This document shows, in pieces, positions 55,800 to 64,000 of a stretch of 64,000 bases of DNA (its first letter is position 1; each line of letters begins with the position of its first letter). Made by a program: the position numbers and the translations under genes. The stretch comes from Azadirachta indica (taxonomy: Eukaryota; Streptophyta; Magnoliopsida; Sapindales; Meliaceae): contig CM040450.1 of assembly GCA_022749755.1 (NCBI GenBank), positions 7,616,913 to 7,680,912 on the forward strand, in the 5' to 3' direction. The notes beneath the pieces are model-generated. The model made no database searches and had not been told where the DNA came from. It saw nothing but the letters and a program-made list of their open reading frames with translations.

Positions 55800-57300
55800 A
55801 GTAAGAAGAACTTGCCTTACACCACGAGGTTCGAATAAAGATCAATGGTTGTGGAACAACATCTTCCAAATTACTTGCAACATCGGAGGAAAGTTTGTTG
55901 ATTAGTTATTAACTCAGGGAGTTGTGAATGTAATTTTTGAGGAAGCAGTAAAGAAATTCTTGTTGAAAACAAAACCTCACCAAAATCCATATAAGCTATC
56001 TTGGTTGAAGAAAGGAAGCGAGGTGACAGTTTCTACACGTTATCTGTTTTCATCATCTATTGGGAAAAGTTATACACATAAGGCTTAGTGTGATGTGGAG
56101 GCCATGGATGCATGTCATCTTAGGTAGACCTTGGCAGTATGATAGAAAGGTGGTTCATGATGGTAGGAAAAATACATATAGCTCCATGTTTGGCAAAAAA
56201 TTACTCTTGTTCCAGGCACAGAATCTGCTTCTAAAACAACGTCTAGTTATCCTAACTTCTTGAACCAAAAGAAGTTTGTTAAAGTAGTGGTTGAAACTGA
56301 GATGATGTTTGTGGTATTAAGCAAAGGAGGACAGTTCAGTGCTGCAAGACCACCTGAAATCAAATCACTCATAGAGGAATTTCAAGATTTATTTCCAACA
56401 GAGTTGCCTGATGGATAGCCTCCTTTGAGGGATATCCAGCACCAAATTAATTTGATTCCTGGAGCAATACTTCCCAATAAACCACATTATCAAATAAGCA
56501 CAAAGAAACATGAAGAGTTAAGGCATCAAGTAGAAGAGTTGTTGGCTCCAATTATAGATTGTATGAACGCAGGTCATTTGAGTTGATTAAATTGAAATCA
56601 AGAACTGCTCCGTTCTTGTACTACAAATTTTTCACTTACATTTGAGTTACGTTGTGATGCATCTAATGAAGGTATTGAGGCTGTTCTTAGTTAGCATAAT
56701 CGTCTAGTGACTTATTACAGTGAGAAGTTAAACGATGCAAAGTTACGCTACAACACCTATGACTTAAAGTTTTATTCAATAGTTCAAGCATTAAAGCATT
56801 GGCGACATTACTTGGTGTATAAAGAATTCATTTTATATACAAATCATGCCGCCTTAAAACACCTTAACAATAAAAGCAAATTGTCCCACAAACATGCAAA
56901 GTGGTCAGCATACTGATTGGAGTTTACTTTTACTTTGAAACATACTTCTAGAGAAACAAATAAATTGGCAAATGCATTTAGTCGTCGTTCTTCTTTGTTG
57001 ACTCATATGCATAATCAGGTTGTTGAATTTGAATCTTTTAAATATTTATATAATACTGACCAGTTCTATTTTAGAGTGTTGGAAGATATTATTGCAGGTT
57101 ACCAATCAGACTTTCACATCTATAATGTTTTTTTACTTAAAAGGTAATCGGTTGTGTGAAACTGAATCATAAATTTAAAGGTCATCATTAAGCTTCACAA
57201 CGAAGGACATATGGAGCGAGACAAAATGTCGCCCCTTGTGCCTACCCCATATTTTTGGCCCACTTTGAGATGTGAAGTGGATCACATTGAAGGGGCTTGT
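55800..57300 (+). pseudogene. Gypsy protease to integrase N-end, RT core deleted
   Basis: Protease appears as NIFQITCNIGGKFVD, stop, then a Ser-Gly-Ser stretch from INSGSCECNF in another frame and KPHQNPYKLSWLKKG. RT begins normally with [22 protein letters not shown] and [13 protein letters not shown] at about 56390-56545, but then jumps within about 60 bp to LTFELRCDASNEGI, the RNase H start. The fingers and palm with the YVDD motif are missing. RNase H continues as LVTYYSEKLNDAKLRYNTYD, KHWRHYLVYKEFILYTNH and SRETNKLANAFSRR. The integrase zinc-binding segment starts at 57180 (LHNEGHMERDK) and is cut by the LARD at 57304. Confidence 0.82.
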
Positions 57301-57303
57301 CGT

Positions 57304-57906
57304 TGCTAGGTATATTTATTAATTTTCTATTAAATATATAAATATCACAATCACAACTATAAATTTAAAGTATACTAATATAATTAAAATAAATAAATAA
57401 TAAATTAAGAGAAGAAATGAGTAAAAAAATTTTAGGCTGAGCATAATGAAAACATGCTAATAAACATTATCGTAAAATTAAAGAGTTCTCTCCTGATGTA
57501 GGTAGTAACAGTTCTTTTTAATTCAAAGATACAATTCAATGCTCAATCTCCAATCTCCTTGATAAACACGACAACTGGAAGATAAACACCAAGTTTTAAA
57601 TGTCACGATTACTTAAAACATACAATTAAAATAGGATTTTAATAATATAAATAATATATATTTTGCACCCCCTTTCTTTTATGCACTATATTCAAATGAA
57701 TACAAATATTCTTTATATAGTAGTGAAATAATTTGAGAAAAAATATCTATTAAAGATAAAAACTTTATAACTCATGTATTAAACTAAAGTAATTGATAAG
57801 ATTAATGGTGTAATTTAAAAACTTGTAACCACCATATAATAATAATGGTTTATAATAAATAACTCATGAAATTAAATAATAGTTTTTGAAACATTTTTTT
57901 CCAACA
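57304..57906 (-). repeat. 3' LTR of LARD
   Basis: 603-bp LTR; adjoins the polypurine tract. Substitutions relative to the other copy are scattered, for example TGCTAGG against TGTTAGG at the first bases. Confidence 0.92.
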
Positions 57907-57917
57907 ATCCCCCACAA

Positions 57918-60900
57918 AAATGTTTAAAACTTTGGAAATAAAATATAAACTTAATTATATATGTTAAGGAAAATAAATCAAATGATAATAATTTATATTA
58001 GCAATCTTCTATTATGCAATGGGTATAGGTGTCTCCTATACTTAGTGCTAAATATTCATTTGAGGAATCTGAATGAACTATGTCTTGAATTCGAATCCTT
58101 TGATCAAACTTCAACTATAGCACACATAATAGTGACAAAGACCTGGATATGCGGGTTAGTGCTATTAAAGGCCACGCACTTTATCTTGATTCTTGTGAGA
58201 GTTTTTAGAGAATAACCCAATTCTCATGGTCGCAGCCCCACAACGACTCTCACTAATAAGTTCTCCAAAGGTATATGTGACATATACCTTGCAATAACTT
58301 GTTTTGAACTCATTTAGTGTAAAGACCCTTCCTAAGATCACATGTTACTACACTATGCCATAAGGATAAGCGGAAGCATATCTCCTCCAAGATATGTCCA
58401 TAAAATTATAGTGCTAAACAAGTCACGCAATATGGATTGTTTCTACTCATTAAACCTCTTTTATAGGGTTTCCAATCATAGAGGTTAGGTTGCTTCCCTA
58501 AATGACTCCCTTATAGGTTTAAACACATCCCCCTCGACATTTATATATGACTTTTCACAAAAATCTTTTATTAAATTGATCAGTTTTATTTATTCAAAAG
58601 GTTGTATGTTGAAAGAGCTCTCCACCAACTTCAATTTATAACTTGCAATGATCTTCAACATGTTACTCGTCAGCTTCTTTATGCCTAACATGAATGAATT
58701 TCTTAAATAACAATGTTAGAGTAGAAACATAATATAATATATGTAAATATAATAAACTTCTTTATTTATATGCATCCTTTTTTTTTTTTTTTACTATGTA
58801 ACTATTAGAAGAATTTCCAAAGAAATTAATAATATAGTAAGGGACCCCCACATTTGAGAAAGTTTGTGAGACTACAATATTTCTTTTAAATATTTATAGA
58901 AAAAGTAAAATGAGATATTTTCCAAATTTCCTGCAAAGAATGGCCCTTTAAGAAGCATTTCTGCTATAAGACATATTTGCAACAAAGCATTGCATAATGA
59001 CATGCTATAGATGTGGAACAATGCCAATAAAAGAGGACGAGACAAATACATAGCTGAACTTGGAACAAGAACCAAGAAGCGAGGAAAATGAGTATAAACT
59101 ATCTCTTCCCACAGACAGCATAGATAAGCTAATGACATGCATCTAAACTATAGATCTATGAAAAATAAATAGGTTTGTAGGCCAGACTGATTTCCCAGTT
59201 CTTGAGTACATAATCTAAAGCATCATTTCCTCATATCATGTAATTGTCTTTGTTGCCTATTATCATTGCATTTCTAAATACATGAAGCATGAATACTTTA
59301 AAAAGGAATTAAGATACTTTAAAAATAATTTTGGACGTGAAAGAGAATTAATGTTTTTACCGGGCAACATTTAATATAATAAGAAAAAGGAAAATAGGTA
59401 TTAAAGTAGCACTCGATAGTAGAGTCATTAACCTTTTCAATAAATAAATATTTATATTGATAACTTAATAAATTTCTTTTATAAATGTATAATAAATTAG
59501 CTAACTCATAGTAATTATTTGCCAAATAATAATGACAATTCTTAATATGCTATTTAACTATATATGCATAAAATATTTATGAAATTTCTGTTACAAAAAA
59601 CATGCTTGAACCATTAAAAAAAAAATCATTAATTACATTGCATATAATTATCACAAGTATTAAAAACTAAAATATGCTTCAAATAGTATTCAAACCAAGT
59701 AATTGAATAAATTTCGCAATACTATCATAAAATATAACGCTCTAAAAAAAAATCAATATTAAGGCCAAATATAATATGTGTGTGACAAAATGTTGTCATT
59801 ATCTTAAATGTATTAATAGTAACTAAATATAGATATGCACAAAAATAATGTAACAGTTGCATAATAGTGAATTGAAGTACCATGCAAAATTAATACAGTT
59901 CAATATATCATTCAGTTATTCATATAATAAACATACAGCATGTGAAAACTTTTGAACAGCAAAAGTAATGATAATGATAACATATCATTTGGAATACTAA
60001 AAAAAAATGTTCAAGACTTAGTACTATTTAGCATTTTGCACCAAAGATGCAAATACAACTCTGTTTCTATATAACTTAAATATTATCCGTTAATGGAGAA
60101 GAAAATAGCATTAAATTGTAGTGACATCAACCTTTTCAATAAAAATAAATATTTTCATTAATAACACATTAAAATTTTATTAAACGTAAATGTATTAGTC
60201 CCAACTCATCAATAATAATTATTAGTCAAAATAATAATAATAATAATAATAGTACCTAATATGTATTTTAATTATGCACGAAAATATTTATAAAATTTCT
60301 GAGCTTACTAAACCAAAAGCAACAAATATCCACCATGAGTGCAAACTCAAAATCTAAAGATTTTATTAATTAAGAGAGACAAAAGACAATTGTTGCCAAT
60401 TGCCATATAGCAATCCTTGAAACTCAACAACAAAAAAGATTAAGACGAAAATTGTTGGCCAACCATTTCTTTCACCCAAGAAATTTTCAATTGCACCTAC
60501 CTTAAAGTGCTAAATATCATCTCAAGAATGTAAGTGCTAAATTTTAAGATTAATAGCATAACAAAGTAGATCCTTGATCTTCATTAATATTCACATCTAG
60601 TACAAATTTGTGTATGTGTGGCATATATACAAGCCACATCCATGCAGAGCACTTGTTTTATGATCTTCTACTAATCATTAATTAATTAATTAATTTGCAT
60701 GGTCAAATATGCTTCATAAGCATATATACTTTCGCATGGTAGAAGTTTTTCTATATCGCCTCAAAATATTTACCACATGATCATTAGTGAGGTCCTAATT
60801 CAATCAAACTGTGTTCACGTCTACCACCAAATCATATGATCCGAATCTAATTCTATGCAATAGTTACTTCATAACACATAATGTTGACTTAGCACAGTCG

Positions 60901-61230
60901 TGATTATCACACAATGATCACAATTCAAGAACCAGTGATTATGCTAAAAATTTTACAATTCAAATGTATAAGCAAACTTATTAAAGTGTTAAAAATCCCA
61001 CAATTCCCAAACAAAACAAACACTAAAATAATCAAACGGCACAGCTTCACAAACTCTCAATTAAACACGCAGCAATTACCAACGGCCAAACATATCGTAC
61101 AATTTACATAATCAATTAAAATATTGCTTGCGTTAGCCAGGCACAAAATTTTCAACAAACACATATGCAAACAATGCAAATATTAATTTTAGATAAAGAA
61201 GATAATATACAAAACTCTTTGGTTTTAGAC
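57918..61230 (-). other. LARD interior, non-coding
   Basis: The 3.3-kb interior contains no recognisable protein. The longest minus-strand frame (58872-59138, 88 aa) is hydrophobic and resembles nothing I know. A diverged direct repeat of about 190 bp links 59400-59600 with 60105-60305: both carry AACCTTTTCAATAAA, a TAA(C/T)(T/A)(T/C)A-rich middle, ACTCAT and AAATATTTATGAAATTTCTG or AAATATTTATAAAATTTCTG. An (AAT)n run lies at about 60229-60250. Confidence 0.6.
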
Positions 61231-61831
61231 TGTTAGGTATATTTATTAATTTTCTATTAAACATATGAATATCACAATCACAACTGTAAATTTAAAGTAT
61301 GATAATATAATTAAAATAAATAAATAATAAATTAAGAGAAGAAATGAGTAAAGAAATTCTGGTCTGAGCATGGTGAGACATGCTAATAAGCATTGTCCTA
61401 AAACTAAAGAGTCTTCTTTTCGTGTAAATAATAACAGTTCTCTTTGATATCAAGATACAACCCAATGCTCACAATCAATCTCCTTAATGAACACGACCAA
61501 CAAAAGATAAACACCAAGTACTAAATGTCACGATTATTTAAAACATACAATTAAAATAGGATTTTAATAACATAAATAATATATATTTTGCACTCCCTTT
61601 CTTTTATGCACTATATTCAAATGAATACAAATTTCTTTATATAATAGTGAAATAATTTGAGCAATCAATATATATTAAAGATAAAAACTTTATAACTCAT
61701 GTATTAAATTAAAGTAATTGATAAGATTAATGTTTTAATTTAAAAACTTGTAACCACCATATAATAATAATGGTTTATAATAAATAACTGATAAAATTAA
61801 ATAATAGTTTTGGAAACATTTTTTTCCAACA
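61231..61831 (-). repeat. 5' LTR of LARD
   Basis: 601-bp partner LTR, keeping the canonical TGTTAGG start and CCAACA end. It is followed immediately by the target duplication and the resumed integrase sequence. Confidence 0.92.
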
Positions 61832-62788
61832 GTCGTATATGTCAAGTTTCAAAAAGGGCCACTACAAATGTTGGATTATACATGCCATTACCCATGCGAA
61901 CTCAACCTTGGGCTGATATTAGCATGAATTTCGTTTTAGATTTGCCATGTACTCAGTGAGGGATGAATTCTATCTTTGTAGTGGTTGACCGATTCTAAAA
62001 AATACTCATTTCATTGCCTATAAGAAAACTACAAATGCTGTAAATGTGGTTCGGTTATATTTTAAAGAAGTATATCAATTACATGCCTTACCAAGTTCTA
62101 TTATTTCTGATAGAGATACTCGATTTCTAACCCATTTTTGGAGGACGTTGTGGAAAATGGCTAATACAAAATTAAACTTCAACAGTGTTTATCATACCCA
62201 AACTGATAGGTAGATTGAAGTGGTGAATCGATCATTAGGCAATCATGTACGTTGTTTAGTTGACAATGTAAAGACATGGGATCAGAAATGTTATCAAGTA
62301 GAATTTGCTTCTAATCATGCCACAAAGCGTAGCACTGGTTTAAGTTATTTTCAAGGGAATTATAGATTTGACTCCATTTCTTGATCTACTGCATAAGCAT
62401 GGGAAAGCAAAGCATTTTCTTAATTAACGCCAACACATTCATGCCATAACTTACCAAACTCTTGTGGATTCCAATGCAAAGTATAAAGTAGCAGCTGATA
62501 AACAATGACAACATATTTACTTTGAGGTAGCAGATTATGTATGGACTGTTTTAACTAAAAGTCGTTTTCCAACATAAAGTTAGAACAAATTGTCCATCAA
62601 GAAGATTGGTCCTTCGGAGATTATTCAAAAGATCACTCAAAATGCTTATTAACTGACGCTTCCAAGTAACATCCGTACTTCAGATGTCTTTAGTGTCGAG
62701 CATTTGATTCCATTCGCAATGACAATTCCAAAGAAGAAGATGTTTATAGGTTCAATTCTAGGGCAAATTTTCTTCAGCACAGGTAGAA
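61832..62788 (+). pseudogene. Gypsy integrase remnant, right half
   Basis: The integrase resumes after the LARD with the second half of the zinc finger and the catalytic core, in broken frames. Recognisable pieces are NAVNVVRLYFKEVYQLHALP, SSIISDRDTRFLTHFWRTLW with the second catalytic Asp, FNSVYHTQTDR, stop, and IEVVNRSLGNHVRCLVDN containing the catalytic Glu. It ends with a decayed C-terminal segment (IRTSDVFSVEHLIPF) before the LTR. Stops occur roughly every 40-80 codons. Confidence 0.82.
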
Positions 62789-63139
62789 TGATGTAGATCA
62801 AATAAATGACTTGGTACTTGATTCCTAGTCAAATAAGATCAAATTAAATGATGGGATGGGGGCGATTTCATTTTGCTTCTTGTCAACTTACAAATTTATC
62901 TATTAGTTTAGAATTTTTAGTTCTACCATGTTTTAAGCTAGTATAAATAACTTCTAGCAGAATATTGGAAGACAAGCTGAATTATATTAAGTAGTGTAAT
63001 CTTTTAGCTTGTTTTGGAATTCAGTTGAATCAACAAAACGTGGCTTCTTTTTTCAGTTCTAGCATTTGCTTTCAGATCAACAGAATTGATTCTTCTCATC
63101 TATTGCTATATTTCTCTTTTTATTTTTGAAGCTGCATCA
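62789..63139 (+). repeat. 3' LTR of Gypsy element
   Basis: 351-bp LTR beginning TGATGTAGATC and ending GCTGCATCA. The divergence from the 5' copy is clearly greater than that between the LTRs of the nested LARD, as expected for an older element. The polypurine tract before it is eroded (CACAGGTAGAA). Confidence 0.88.
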
Positions 63140-63590
63140 CAGAGGAAGGGGATCAAAGGTTGACTCTAAATTATAGTTTGATTATTCATGCAAGGTGCAG
63201 TTTTAGTAAATCAAGTTGAAACCACTACATACATGTTGCATGAAAATATTTTGATCACGTTATGCATATATGTTATCATGTATATATAACTGCTAGACAA
63301 ATACATGTATATGTGAATATAATATAGATCATGTATATATATTTGAAAAGGCATAAAGCCCATTGATGTGTTGATGATGGAGGCCTAAGGCCATTTACAT
63401 TATTCTTGAATTTTATTATGTGAGGTTAATGAAATGATTATTAGATGAAAAATACAAATGTCTAGCAAGATTCGTCTCGAGCTCCGAGGGTTTGGGGTAA
63501 GTCTAGTCAATTTGATGTTAGAGTGTGGTTTTGATTTTATAGACTATTATGTAACATATGCATATTACATGCATCATTGAATAATTTCAT
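63140..63590. other. Short spacer, nothing recognised
   Basis: AT-rich DNA with TATATATA runs between 63265 and 63345; no element or gene is seen. It may be the leader of the gag-like sequence that follows. Confidence 0.45.
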
Positions 63591-64000
63591 TGAACATTGA
63601 TATTAGTATGAATAAGAATGGTCAATCCAAAACAAGACTTGTTGTAGATTTGAATTTCCCTCCAATTCAAGAAGAGGAAAGTGAAGTTATAAGAGAAGAA
63701 GGGGCTAATTTTATATCACATATACATGTATATCAACCCCAACTAAATAAAGGGACAAAAAATACTATCACATGTGTCCACAATTTGGGTGTGGCAGATT
63801 TTGAGGGTGTTGGTGATCCAATGAATGCGCAATCCTGATTAACTACAATGGAGAGAATATTTCAAGTAATAGAGTGTACAAATGAACAAAAGATGAACTT
63901 TGCCATACCACCGGTTGACATTTGCGTTAAATAGAGATAGAGGATATAGAGCTATTACTTGGGCTAACTTTTGTAGAAAATTCAATGATAAATTTCTCTC
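63590..64000 (+). pseudogene. Gypsy-type gag fragment, runs off the window
   Basis: An open frame at 63590-63838 (82 aa, QSKTRLVVDLNFPPIQEEE) has no recognised family. It is followed in another frame by TTMERIFQVIECTNEQKMNF and, after a further shift, by RDRGYRAITWANFCRKFNDK. These match the pattern of Gypsy gag, in which an ERIFEVM-x-CT-x-EQK helix precedes a TW-x-x-F-x-x-F-x-x-KF block. Two frame changes and a stop within 160 bases mark it as decayed. It lies outside the 3' LTR of the neighbouring Gypsy element, so it belongs to a second element continuing beyond 64000. Confidence 0.6.

Larger units (their letters stand above)
57304..61831 (-). mobile_element. LARD-like non-autonomous LTR element
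   Basis: A 4,528-bp element lies inside the Gypsy integrase. The LTRs are 57304-57906 (603 bp) and 61231-61831 (601 bp), both with TG(C/T)TAGG...CCAACA ends and close similarity. A perfect 5-bp target duplication GTCGT occupies 57299-57303 and 61832-61836. A polypurine tract next to the left LTR (minus-strand TTGTGGGGGAT, 57907-57917) sets the orientation as minus. No gag or pol domain is recognisable in the 3.3-kb interior, so it depends on proteins from other elements. No convincing primer site was found; the bases before the right LTR (minus-strand GTCTAAAACCAAAGAG) do not match the usual methionine-tRNA site. Confidence 0.92.
53927..63139 (+). mobile_element. Ty3/Gypsy retrotransposon interrupted by a LARD
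   Basis: The LTRs are 53927-54280 (354 bp) and 62789-63139 (351 bp), both with TGATG...GCATCA ends and clear similarity throughout. The primer site after the left LTR is degenerate (GCGTCAGAGCC near 54289). Flanks CAAGG and CAGAG only partly match as a target duplication. Internal order is gag, zinc knuckle, protease, RT start, RNase H, integrase, as in Ty3/Gypsy. Without the inserted LARD the element is about 4.7 kb. Numerous stops plus loss of the RT core show it is dead. The enclosed LARD proves that this element was present first. Confidence 0.9.

Overview
The window is nuclear DNA from a flowering plant, most likely a core eudicot (the order cannot be fixed from sequence alone). It is AT-rich, has GT-AG introns with T-rich acceptors, and carries plant-type Copia, Ty3/Gypsy, TRIM, LARD and CACTA elements plus inserted plastid DNA. 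Only two host genes are supported.

Layout. (1) 1-7.9 kb is gene-poor. It holds a composite plastid-derived insert (part of rrn23 joined to part of ycf2), a possible LTR remnant and a decayed CACTA transposase fragment. (2) 8.1-50.2 kb, plus strand, is one large gene of 51 coding exons. Joining them gives 5,136 nt in a single open frame (1,711 aa). It is the plant orthologue of the MROH1 family of HEAT-repeat proteins, SHOOT GRAVITROPISM 6 (SGR6). Its size comes from introns filled with transposable elements: a solo LTR in intron 21, a decayed Copia pol fragment in intron 27, a TRIM element nested inside an oppositely oriented TRIM of the same family in intron 41, a full-length but inactive Copia element in intron 45 and an internally deleted, internally duplicated Copia element in intron 49. 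(3) 51.3-52.8 kb, minus strand, is an intronless UDP-glycosyltransferase gene of UGT73C type, convergent with SGR6; its core promoter is tandemly duplicated. (4) 53.9-63.1 kb is a degenerate Ty3/Gypsy element, plus strand, split inside its integrase by a 4.5 kb non-autonomous LARD-like LTR element with a perfect 5-bp target duplication. (5) A fragment of a second Gypsy-like gag lies at the right edge.

The two host genes have no evident functional link. SGR6 belongs to a family that acts at the vacuolar membrane in gravity-sensing cells; the glycosyltransferase acts on small molecules in the cytosol. The main interest is transposon archaeology: self-nesting, internal duplications, an aberrant LTR containing a hairpin, and retention of an intact 51-exon reading frame through more than 12 kb of inserted elements. 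I found no new protein system. All splice sites were placed by eye, from reading-frame continuity, GT-AG signals and remembered family similarity, not from transcripts.
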